This document shows, in pieces, positions 1 through 5,803 of a stretch of DNA of 12,281 bases (positions are counted from its first letter, which is position 1; the number at the start of each line of letters is the position of its first letter). Below the pieces are notes generated by a model. It searched no databases. It was not told the origin of the DNA and saw only the letters and a list, made by a program, of their open reading frames with translations. A program made the translations under genes and the position numbers. The stretch is from JAHECQ01 sp047638695 (lineage in GTDB: Bacteria; Actinomycetota; Acidimicrobiia; Acidimicrobiales; SZUA-35): assembly GCA_047638695.1 (NCBI GenBank), contig JBLINY010000127.1, positions 1 through 12,281 on the forward strand, given 5' to 3'.

Positions 1-127
1 GCAGTCTGAGGTAGCAGAGACCGCGAAGCAGTCTGAGGTAGCAGAGACCGCGAAGCAGTCTGAGGTAGCAGAGACCGCGAAGCAGTCTGAGGTAGCAGAG
101 ACCGCGAAGCAGTCTGAGGTAGCAGAG
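1..127. repeat. 27-bp perfect tandem repeat, about 4.7 copies
   Basis: Units start at 1, 28, 55 and 82 and are identical over 27 bp. A fifth partial copy covers 109-127. The period is nine codons, so copy-number changes keep the reading frame. The array reaches base 1 and may continue upstream. The lack of divergence between copies suggests recent expansion or ongoing homogenisation. Confidence 0.97.
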
Positions 128-148
128 GTTCTCCACCTTCCCCGGTGA
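1..148 (+). CDS. C-terminal end of an unidentified protein with nine-residue tandem repeats (partial)
   Basis: One forward frame (codons starting at base 2) stays open from the window edge to a TGA at 146-148. It reads as four copies of QSEVAETAK, then QSEVAEVLHLPR and stop. The other two forward frames carry a stop in every 27-bp unit, so only this one can be a forward gene tail. The repeat is rich in Ala, Glu, Lys and Gln and is probably helical or disordered; it contains no recognisable domain. The gene body lies upstream of the window, so I cannot name the protein. The stop falls 34 bases before the GTG of the next gene, so co-transcription is plausible. All three reverse frames are also open through the repeat, so forward coding is an inference from position and a clean stop, not proof. 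Confidence 0.5.
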   Translation, partial: QSEVAETAKQSEVAETAKQSEVAETAKQSEVAETAKQSEVAEVLHLPR

Positions 149-167
149 CTCGAAAGAATGTCGTTGT

Positions 168-174
168 AGGGGAG
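168..174 (+). promoter_or_regulatory. Ribosome binding site for the M23-like gene
   Basis: AGGGGAG lies seven bases before the GTG at 182. It supports that GTG as the start, because no in-frame ATG gives a signal peptide. The nearby ATG at 158 hits a stop after two codons. Confidence 0.6.
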
Positions 175-181
175 TGGTGGG

Positions 182-697
182 GTGCTCGGACGGTTTGGTC
201 GTGTCTGGCTGCTATCGGTACTTGTCGTCGGGTGGATTTCGCCCGGGCTGTCGGCGGAAACGACGTGGTGGGTGCCGCCGGTGGATGCACAGGTTGTCGA
301 CCCCTTTCGGCCGCCGGCCACTCGTTTTGGCGCTGGCAATCGAGGTCTCGAGTACGGAACGTTCGGTGGCGAGCCGGTTTGGGCTGTCGCCGATGGGCGG
401 GTGACGTTCGCTGGCACGGTCGCCAGGCACCGCTTTGTGGTGGTCACGCACGTCGATGGTCTGAGGTCGACCTATGGCTTTCTGCGGTCGTCGTCGGTGG
501 TGCGTGGCCAGTTCGTATCGCAAGGTCAGCGAGTGGGTCGGGCTGGACCCGGCTTCCATCTCACTGCCCGGTTGGGGGACGAGTACGTCGACCCTGTGCT
601 TCTGTTCGCCGGGGCCGAGGTGGTAATTCGTCTGATCGAAAACGCAGCGCCAATCGGTTTCGGTCGTCGGATAGCGCTCGTAGAGAATCGCAAGTAG
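182..697 (+). CDS. Exported M23/LytM-fold protein, probably catalytically inactive
   Basis: 171 residues from a GTG start with a good ribosome binding site. Residues 1-25 form a signal peptide: Arg at 4 and 7, a hydrophobic core, and a likely cut after GLSA. Residues 50-141 follow the M23 peptidase plan (GEPVWAVADGRVTFAG, STYGFL, GQRVGRAG, VDPVLLF). Active M23 enzymes cut peptidoglycan cross-links using H-x3-D, a His in YGHL and an HxH pair. Here these positions read N53 and E57, F100, and H126-L-T128. Only one canonical His remains, so zinc binding and hydrolysis are unlikely. A non-catalytic role, such as binding peptidoglycan or activating an amidase, is inferred from known degenerate LytM factors. 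M23-like genes often neighbour rpsB in actinobacteria. The fold call is fairly secure; the role is not. Confidence 0.8.
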   Translation: MLGRFGRVWLLSVLVVGWISPGLSAETTWWVPPVDAQVVDPFRPPATRFGAGNRGLEYGTFGGEPVWAVADGRVTFAGTVARHRFVVVTHVDGLRSTYGFLRSSSVVRGQFVSQGQRVGRAGPGFHLTARLGDEYVDPVLLFAGAEVVIRLIENAAPIGFGRRIALVENRK

Positions 698-717
698 TCG
701 CACGTACCGTCATGCAG

Positions 718-749
718 TTGACCGCGCGTCCGACTGCTCCCGATATGCT
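718..749 (+). promoter_or_regulatory. Possible promoter for rpsB-tsf
   Basis: TTGACC at 718-723 resembles a -35 box and TATGCT at 744-749 fits the TAnnnT pattern of a -10 box. The spacer is 20 bases, longer than the usual 16-18, so this is tentative. The site is about 128 bases before the rpsB start, which would leave a long leader. Confidence 0.33.
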
Positions 750-864
750 TGCGGCGCTCGGCTCGTCGTCGAGCTCTCTATCCGTCCATCACCACGGCCC
801 GTCGTATTCCACGGTCGCTCGCTTCTGAACAGAGGTCGAGCGCTCGGCGGGCCCAACCAACCGC

Positions 865-869
865 AGGAG
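865..869 (+). promoter_or_regulatory. Ribosome binding site that decides the rpsB start
   Basis: AGGAG lies one base before an ATG at 871, too close to serve it, but seven bases before the in-frame ATG at 877. The start at 877 also gives the N-terminus usual for actinobacterial S2 (MTAVVTMKQLLEAG). Confidence 0.75.
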
Positions 870-876
870 AATGCCG

Positions 877-1923
877 ATGACTGCTGTCGTCACTATGAAG
901 CAATTGCTCGAGGCCGGTGTGCATTTTGGCCACCAGACCCGTCGCTGGAACCCGAAGATGAAGCGATTCATCCACGGAGAGCAGGGCGGCATCTACTTGC
1001 TCGACCTTGTCCAGACGCTCGAACGCATCGAGAAGGCCTACATCTTCGTCCGCGACACGGTTGCCGATGGCGGCACCGTCTTGTTCGTCGGCACCAAAAA
1101 GCAGGCGCAGGATCCAATCCGCATGAACGCTCAATCAGTCGGCATGCCATTCGTTGATCAGCGTTGGTTGGGCGGGATGCTCACCAACTACCAGACCATC
1201 TCCAAGCGAGTTGGCAAAATGCTCGAGTACGAGCGCATGCGTGCCGCTGGCGACTTCGAGGAAATGCCGAAGAAGGAAGCGCTTCGCTATAGCCGCGAGC
1301 TCGAGAAGCTCGACCGCAACATCGGCGGTATCAAGACGATGGTGAAGCAGCCTGACGTGGTGTTTGTTCTGGACACCATCAAGGAGCACATTGCAGTCAC
1401 CGAGGCCCGGAAGTTGAACATCCCAATCGTGGCGGTTGTCGATACCAACTGCGATCCGGATCTCATCACCTTCCCGATTCCCGGCAATGATGACGCCATT
1501 CGGGCCTCTCACCTGATGGCTCGCGTCATCGCCGAAGCCATTGCCGAGGGCAAGATCATGCACGCCGGCAAGACCGGCGCGCCGACCGCTCCGGTCGAGC
1601 GCAGCCCCGAAGAAGAGGCCGAGCACGAGGCTGCTCAGGCTGCTGCACGCGAGGAAGCTGCCCGACAGGCCGCCGATCGCGAAGCTCGCGTAGCTAAGGC
1701 CCAGCAAGAGGCCGCCGAAAAGGCCGAGGCCGCTCCTGTCGAAGCTGAAGTAGCTGCCCCGACAGACCCGGAAGCGGCTGAGCCGACAGACGCGGAAGCG
1801 GCTGAGCCGGTAGCTGAAGTAGCTGCCCCGGCAGACGCCGAAGCGGCTGAGCCGGTAGCCGACGAAGCCGTTGCTTCTGACGTTCCCGCCGCGACCGAGA
1901 CCGACACACCCGCCGAGAGCTGA
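877..1923 (+). CDS. rpsB: 30S ribosomal protein S2 with long Ala/Glu/Pro-rich tail
   Basis: 348 residues from the ATG at 877, chosen over 871 on ribosome-binding-site spacing. S2 is a late-assembling protein of the small subunit, needed with S1 for mRNA binding. Residues 7-235 are a complete S2 domain: MKQLLEAGVHFGHQTRRWNP near the N-terminus, VGTKKQAQ at 71-78, RWLGGMLTNYQTI at 96-108, and NIPIVAVVDTNCDPD followed by the PGNDDAIRA segment at about 202-210. Residues from about 241 to 348 form a tail made mostly of Ala, Glu, Pro and Val with repeats; S2 usually ends near 250-300 residues. The tail is probably disordered or helical and solvent exposed. The gene is followed 64 bases later by tsf, the classic rpsB-tsf pair. 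Confidence 0.97.
   Translation: MTAVVTMKQLLEAGVHFGHQTRRWNPKMKRFIHGEQGGIYLLDLVQTLERIEKAYIFVRDTVADGGTVLFVGTKKQAQDPIRMNAQSVGMPFVDQRWLGGMLTNYQTISKRVGKMLEYERMRAAGDFEEMPKKEALRYSRELEKLDRNIGGIKTMVKQPDVVFVLDTIKEHIAVTEARKLNIPIVAVVDTNCDPDLITFPIPGNDDAIRASHLMARVIAEAIAEGKIMHAGKTGAPTAPVERSPEEEAEHEAAQAAAREEAARQAADREARVAKAQQEAAEKAEAAPVEAEVAAPTDPEAAEPTDAEAAEPVAEVAAPADAEAAEPVADEAVASDVPAATETDTPAES
1744..1863 (+). repeat. Imperfect repeats encoding the S2 tail
   Basis: The 18-base segment at 1744-1761 recurs at 1813-1830 with no mismatch, a 69-bp (23-codon) offset. Inside it, a segment starting at 1769 recurs at 1793 (24-bp offset) and, with one change, at 1838. All offsets are multiples of three, so the reading frame is kept. 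The translated motifs are variants of AEVAAP and DAEAAEP. Confidence 0.85.
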
Positions 1924-1987
1924 GCGGATCCGCTCGTTCCCGGCTGCCTCTCCCATAACGAACAGACTCGAAAGTAGAGAAACCAAG

Positions 1988-2767
1988 ATGGCTGACTTCA
2001 GCGCGAAAGACGTGCAAGAGCTCCGCAAGTCCACCGGTGCCGGCATGATGGATGCCAAGAAGGCACTGGTTGAGACCGGCGGCGATGCCGAGGCCGCTAC
2101 CCAGTTGCTGCGCGAGAAGGGCTTGGCCAAGGCCCTGACCCGCTCGGATCGAGACAACAGCGAAGGGCTCGTGGTCGTAGCTCAGGACGACTCGGCTGCC
2201 GCCCTGGTCCAGCTCAAGTCCGAAACCGATTTCTCGGCCAAGTCCGAGCGCTTTCAGACCCTGGCCAACGACATGGTTGCTGCGGTACTCGCCCGTGGTG
2301 TCGATGCGGTTGCCGAGAAGAATCCCGAGGTTGAAGACCTCAAGCTCGAAGTAAAAGAGAACATCGACCTGGGTACCGTTGTCCGTTACGAGAAGGCCGA
2401 CGGCCACCTGATCGACGCGTATCTTCACGGTGGCGGCAAGGCCGGCGTGTTGGTTGAGGGCGCCGGGATCGATGCCGGCCTCTTACACGAGATCGCCTTG
2501 CATATCGCCTTCGCCAAGCCTCGCTTCCTCAGTCGGGCTGAGGTTCCTGAGGAAGAGATCGAGAAAGAGCGCGCCGCCCTCTTGGAGATCACCAAGCAAG
2601 AGGGCAAGCCCGAGCAGGCGTGGCCCAAGATCGTCGAGGGGCGGATCAACGCCTGGTTCTCCGATCAGGTCCTGCTGGAACAGGGTCTGTTCGGCGAGAA
2701 AGAGAAAGTGTCAGAGAAGATCGGCAGCGGGACCCTCACCAGGTTCACTCTTGCCATGATCGGCTGA
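1988..2767 (+). CDS. tsf: Elongation factor Ts
   Basis: 259 residues. EF-Ts is the guanine-nucleotide exchange factor that regenerates EF-Tu-GTP during translation. The UBA-like N-terminal domain is at about 4-45 (VQELRKSTGAGMMDAKKAL), followed by the EF-Tu contact segment SETDFSAKSERF at 78-89. The core continues with HIAFAKPRFLSR and ends with QVLLEQGLF and a short C-terminal module. In most EF-Ts proteins the TDF motif is followed by Val; here it is Ser. The frame is open further upstream, through the rpsB tail region, but MADFSAKDV is the family N-terminus. The ribosome binding site (AGAGA) is weak. The gene is 27 bases from pyrH, so the two are likely co-transcribed. Confidence 0.97.
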   Translation: MADFSAKDVQELRKSTGAGMMDAKKALVETGGDAEAATQLLREKGLAKALTRSDRDNSEGLVVVAQDDSAAALVQLKSETDFSAKSERFQTLANDMVAAVLARGVDAVAEKNPEVEDLKLEVKENIDLGTVVRYEKADGHLIDAYLHGGGKAGVLVEGAGIDAGLLHEIALHIAFAKPRFLSRAEVPEEEIEKERAALLEITKQEGKPEQAWPKIVEGRINAWFSDQVLLEQGLFGEKEKVSEKIGSGTLTRFTLAMIG

Positions 2768-2783
2768 TCATCAACTCGGAAGT

Positions 2784-2788
2784 AGGAA
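2784..2788 (+). promoter_or_regulatory. Ribosome binding site supporting the TTG start of pyrH
   Basis: AGGAA ends six bases before the TTG at 2795. No ATG is available before the conserved KLSGE motif, so the TTG is the most plausible start. Confidence 0.65.
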
Positions 2789-2794
2789 CAACTC

Positions 2795-3553
2795 TTGAGC
2801 GCACCTGAATCGCAACAACAGGCGGATTCGACACCTGGAAAGAGGTGGACACGAGTCTTGCTGAAGTTGTCGGGCGAGGCGTTCGCTGGCGGCAAGGAGT
2901 TCGGCCTCGATGGTGAAACCATGGGCCGCATTGCCGATGACATCGTCGACGCTCGCAACAACCTCCAGGTCGAAGTGGCCGTTGTTGTGGGCGGCGGCAA
3001 CATCTGGCGGGGCATCTCCGGTGCCGAAGGCGGCCTAGACCGAGCTCAGGCCGACTACATGGGCATGTTGGCGACGGTCATGAACGCTCTGGCGTTGCAA
3101 GACGTCCTCGAACAAAAGGGCGTTCCTACTCGCACCCAGTCGGCGATTCGCATGCCGCAGGTGGCTGAGGAGTACATCCGACGAAAAGCGATCCGTCACA
3201 TGGAGAAAGGTCGGGTCGTCATCTTCGCTGCAGGCACTGGCAACCCGTTCTTCACCACCGACACGACGGCCGCGCTTCGGGCGGTCGAGATTGACGCCGA
3301 CGTGCTGTTGAAGGGCACCCATGGGGGAGTCGATGGCATCTATACCGCCGATCCTCGCCTCGATGCGGACGCCACCAAGATCGACAAACTGTCCTACCTC
3401 GATGTGCTCAACAAAGACCTGCGGGTCATGGACTCGACGGCTATCACTCACTGCATGGAAAACAACATGCCGATAGTGGTGTTTGATCTCCTGGGGGATG
3501 GGAACTTGCGCTCACTGCTTGAAGGGAAAGCAATCGGTACGATGGTCTCATGA
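2795..3553 (+). CDS. pyrH: UMP kinase
   Basis: 252 residues from a TTG start. The enzyme phosphorylates UMP to UDP with ATP, in pyrimidine nucleotide synthesis in the cytoplasm. It belongs to the amino-acid-kinase fold and is unrelated to eukaryotic UMP kinases. Visible motifs are KLSGE at 24-28, VVVGGGNIWRG at 63-73, DYMGMLAT at 87-94, GTGNPFFTTDT at 147-157, and GVDGIYTADPR at 178-188 in the nucleotide-binding region. The N-terminal 18 residues before the core are extra and polar (SAPESQQQADSTPGKRW). The stop overlaps the next start as ATGA (3550-3553), pointing to translational coupling with frr. The order tsf-pyrH-frr is widely conserved. Confidence 0.97.
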   Translation: MSAPESQQQADSTPGKRWTRVLLKLSGEAFAGGKEFGLDGETMGRIADDIVDARNNLQVEVAVVVGGGNIWRGISGAEGGLDRAQADYMGMLATVMNALALQDVLEQKGVPTRTQSAIRMPQVAEEYIRRKAIRHMEKGRVVIFAAGTGNPFFTTDTTAALRAVEIDADVLLKGTHGGVDGIYTADPRLDADATKIDKLSYLDVLNKDLRVMDSTAITHCMENNMPIVVFDLLGDGNLRSLLEGKAIGTMVS

Positions 3554-4119
3554 GTGACGAGCTGACCGCGATGGTCATGGAAGACTCTGCAGAGCGCATG
3601 GCGAAGGCGGTCGCGCACAGTCGAACCGAGTTTGCTGGCATTCGCAGCGGTAGGGCTGCGCCCCAGTTGGTCGAGCGACTCATGGTCGAGGCCTACGGGG
3701 TCGACGTTCGGCTGCAGGAAGTTGCCACGGTGTCGGTTCCCGAAGCACGGCAACTGCTCATCAACCCCCATGACCCAGCGAACCTCGAGGGGATCGAACG
3801 CGCGATCCGCAGCTCCGATCTTGGCTTGTCACCATCGAATGATGGCCGGGCCGTTCGTCTGAACTTCCCGCCCCTCACCGAAGAGCGCCGTAAAGATCTG
3901 GTTCGGGTAGTCAAACAGATGGCCGAGGATGGCCGAGTCTCACTGCGCAACATCCGGCGAGAAGCGCGCAAAGACCTCGAAGCAGCGGAAAAAGATGGTC
4001 AGATGTCCTCCGACGACCTCAAGTGGGCGCAAGCCGAACTGGACAAAATCACGCACGCTGCCGAGGCCGGTATCGACCAGGCTCTTTCGGAGAAAGAGGA
4101 AGAACTGCTCGAGGTCTGA
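3550..4119 (+). CDS. frr: Ribosome recycling factor
   Basis: 189 residues, the usual length (about 185). RRF acts with EF-G to split the post-termination ribosome for a new round of translation. The family signature is clear: IRSGRA at 31-36 in the first long helix, the hinge and beta domain around VEAYGV and PEARQLLINPHD, SDLGLSPSNDG, and PPLTEERRKDL leading into the last helix. The start codon overlaps the pyrH stop (ATGA), so translation is probably coupled. No terminator hairpin with a T-run follows; a 125-base gap leads to cdsA. In many bacteria uppS sits between frr and cdsA, and it is absent here. Confidence 0.97.
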   Translation: MSDELTAMVMEDSAERMAKAVAHSRTEFAGIRSGRAAPQLVERLMVEAYGVDVRLQEVATVSVPEARQLLINPHDPANLEGIERAIRSSDLGLSPSNDGRAVRLNFPPLTEERRKDLVRVVKQMAEDGRVSLRNIRREARKDLEAAEKDGQMSSDDLKWAQAELDKITHAAEAGIDQALSEKEEELLEV

Positions 4120-4181
4120 CACTCTCGAGTGAAGATCCCGGCTGGTTCGGGTGCTAGTGGTAGTCAGATCGAGATTGAACA

Positions 4182-4197
4182 GTCTGCTCAGGCAGAC
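4182..4197. repeat. Short inverted repeat between frr and cdsA
   Basis: GTCTGC and GCAGAC form a perfect 6-bp stem with a four-base TCAG loop. No T-run follows, so it is not a standard terminator. It may be a processing or mRNA-structure element, or chance. Confidence 0.4.
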
Positions 4198-4244
4198 GTT
4201 GTTGCCGGAGCCGTCTCGGGTCCCAAGCCGCAGGGGAATCGTAA

Positions 4245-5720
4245 ATGTTTGAGAACGAAGTGAACGAGAACAGCGGGGCCGACGGCCCGACTGGCGACGG
4301 AGATGCTGAGCCTGACAATTCGGTCACGAGCATTTTTGATGTGTTTGAGCCGCCGCCCGAGATCGATCCGAACAAATTCGGGCCGGTCCCGATCATTGGT
4401 GACTCTGACGTCGGAGCGGGCGAGGCAGAGCAGGCGATCGACCTCAGCGACACCGAGGTCGCGGCGATCAGCGCCGTTGATTTCATCGATCTTGACGACT
4501 TTGATCTCGGCGATATCAAGATCGCGTCGTCTCAGCCGGTCAGCGTTGGCGAAGGCGCCTCGCCTGGACCGGTCACTGCCCTTCCGCACTGGACCGAGCC
4601 TGCCACTGGCCAGGCTCCACTCATCGTTGGTGGAGAATCTGACACCTGGCAGGACCTCAGTGGTCCGCGGTGGAAAGGCGAGGGTCCGGACTGGGCCGAA
4701 GATGACTTGGCTGATGTGTTCGGTATGGAGCCGGTCGCCGTTGGAAGCGAAGACGAAGGCCTCGATCCCGAGGACTTTCTCGATGACGACGACATCGCCA
4801 TCGGCGACGTTGTTGATGACGACGACGCTGATGTTGTGGCGCCCGCCGCCGCGCCGGCGAGATCTCCTGGGGTCGATCGCAGCCGCCCTCACCTCGAGCC
4901 TCCAACGGGTGAACGCAACATCCCGGTAGCCGTTGGTGCCGGCATTGTGATGGCGGGGATTGCCCTCGCCGCATTTCGTCTCTCGGGCAACCTGTGGGCG
5001 CTTGGGCTCATCACGGTCGTAGCCGTCGTCGCCGCCGTCGAGCTCTTCGACGCGATGCGTCGGGCCGGCCTGCACCCGGCGACGTTGCTTGGCCTTACTG
5101 CGGCCCTCAGCTTCCCTCTGGCCGTCTACTGGCGCACGGAAGCAGCGGTACCACTGATGTTGGGGCTCACGGTGGTATTCGGTGCGCTCTGGTACATCGT
5201 CGGGGCTGATACCCATCGACCGGCTTTGAATCTCGGTCTGACCTTCCTCGGCATTGCCTGGATTGGCGGACTGGCCTCGTTCGCGTCACTCATCCTGCTG
5301 TTGCCGGATGGTAAAAGCATTTTGGTAGCCGCCGTGATTATCACCGTCGCCTCGGACACCTTTGCTCTCGCCGGTGGCAAAGCGTTCGGCAGCCGACCCT
5401 TCCACTCGGCAAGTCCGAACAAGACCTGGGAGGGAACGATCGTCGGGTTCGTCGCAGCGGTGGCGGCTGGCGCCGTTGTTGCCATCTTTGACATTTCGCC
5501 GTTCAGCATCGACTTTACTCACGCCCTTTATTTGGGTGTCGTCGGTGGCCTCTTGGCCCCGATTGGGGATCTCACCGAGTCGATGGTGAAGCGAGACCTC
5601 GGCATCAAAGACATGGGTCGCCTGCTTCCGGGCCACGGTGGCGTGCTCGATCGATTCGACGGGCTGCTGTTCGTCCTTCCTGGCGCCTACTACCTGGCCT
5701 TGGTTCTCGGTCTTACCTAG
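4245..5720 (+). CDS. cdsA: Phosphatidate cytidylyltransferase with long acidic N-terminal extension
   Basis: 491 residues; the family is usually about 270-310. The enzyme makes CDP-diacylglycerol from phosphatidate and CTP, the branch point to membrane phospholipids. Residues 225-491 are the membrane domain with many hydrophobic helices, the segments SDTFALAGGKAFG and PNKTWEG (391-397), and the family signature at 446-472: S446, K449-R450, K455-D456, G458, H464-G-G, D469-R470, D472. Residues 1-224 are strongly acidic and low in complexity, with Asp runs at 180-183 and 191-194, and a Trp-containing stretch (PHWTEPATG at 114-122, then W135, W143, W150). AGGGGA seven bases before the ATG supports this long start. 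The extension is probably cytoplasmic and disordered; its role is unknown. Confidence 0.95.
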   Translation: MFENEVNENSGADGPTGDGDAEPDNSVTSIFDVFEPPPEIDPNKFGPVPIIGDSDVGAGEAEQAIDLSDTEVAAISAVDFIDLDDFDLGDIKIASSQPVSVGEGASPGPVTALPHWTEPATGQAPLIVGGESDTWQDLSGPRWKGEGPDWAEDDLADVFGMEPVAVGSEDEGLDPEDFLDDDDIAIGDVVDDDDADVVAPAAAPARSPGVDRSRPHLEPPTGERNIPVAVGAGIVMAGIALAAFRLSGNLWALGLITVVAVVAAVELFDAMRRAGLHPATLLGLTAALSFPLAVYWRTEAAVPLMLGLTVVFGALWYIVGADTHRPALNLGLTFLGIAWIGGLASFASLILLLPDGKSILVAAVIITVASDTFALAGGKAFGSRPFHSASPNKTWEGTIVGFVAAVAAGAVVAIFDISPFSIDFTHALYLGVVGGLLAPIGDLTESMVKRDLGIKDMGRLLPGHGGVLDRFDGLLFVLPGAYYLALVLGLT

Positions 5721-5780
5721 CTCCTGTCTTACCTAACCCCCGTCCTGCAGGGCGCACGTCTTACCTAGCCCCGTCTCGCC
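5710..5780. repeat. Degenerate 16-bp repeat array at the cdsA-dxr junction
   Basis: GTCTTACCTA occurs exactly at 5710, 5726 and 5758, offsets of 16 and 32. A diverged unit (GTCCTGCAGG) starts at 5742, keeping the 16-bp phase, and GTCTCGCC follows at 5773. The first copy contains the cdsA stop codon (CTT ACC TAG), and the copy at 5758 repeats the same codons and stop outside the gene. This suggests duplication of the cdsA 3' end. Confidence 0.75.
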
Positions 5781-5791
5781 CGGCCGGTTAG

Positions 5792-5797
5792 TAGCAT
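5792..5797 (+). promoter_or_regulatory. Possible -10 box of a leaderless dxr transcript
   Basis: TAGCAT matches TAnnnT and ends six bases before the ATG of dxr, where transcription would begin at the start codon. No Shine-Dalgarno sequence precedes that ATG. No good -35 box is visible. The call is tentative. Confidence 0.35.
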
Positions 5798-5803
5798 GCG
5801 GCT

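Larger units (their letters stand above)
698..876. other. Intergenic region upstream of rpsB
   Basis: 179 bp without a convincing gene. It holds a possible promoter (718-749), a 6-bp inverted repeat CGCTCG/CGAGCG at 816-821 and 837-842 with a 15-base loop, and two copies of GCGCTCGGC at 754-762 and 840-848. The hairpin could be part of an rpsB leader, but I recognise no known S2-binding RNA here. Confidence 0.5.

Noticed and set aside
1..127. CRISPR array
   Set aside because: The units are contiguous with no spacers and the period is exactly 27 bp, so this is a plain tandem repeat.
145..828. Long forward frame overlapping the M23-like gene
   Set aside because: It is Arg/Ser/Trp-rich with no domain. 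The overlapping frame at 182-697 has a signal peptide, a ribosome binding site and the M23 plan.
1135..2428. Long reverse-strand frames opposite rpsB and tsf
   Set aside because: They are mirror frames of GC-rich coding sequence; the forward frames encode unmistakable S2 and EF-Ts.
4129..4263. 44-codon GTG frame between frr and cdsA
   Set aside because: Third-position GC is low for this genome, the ribosome binding site is too far away, and it overlaps the cdsA start. It is not supported as a gene.
4188..5216. Long reverse-strand frame opposite cdsA
   Set aside because: It is a shadow of the acidic and membrane regions of cdsA, with no recognisable domain.
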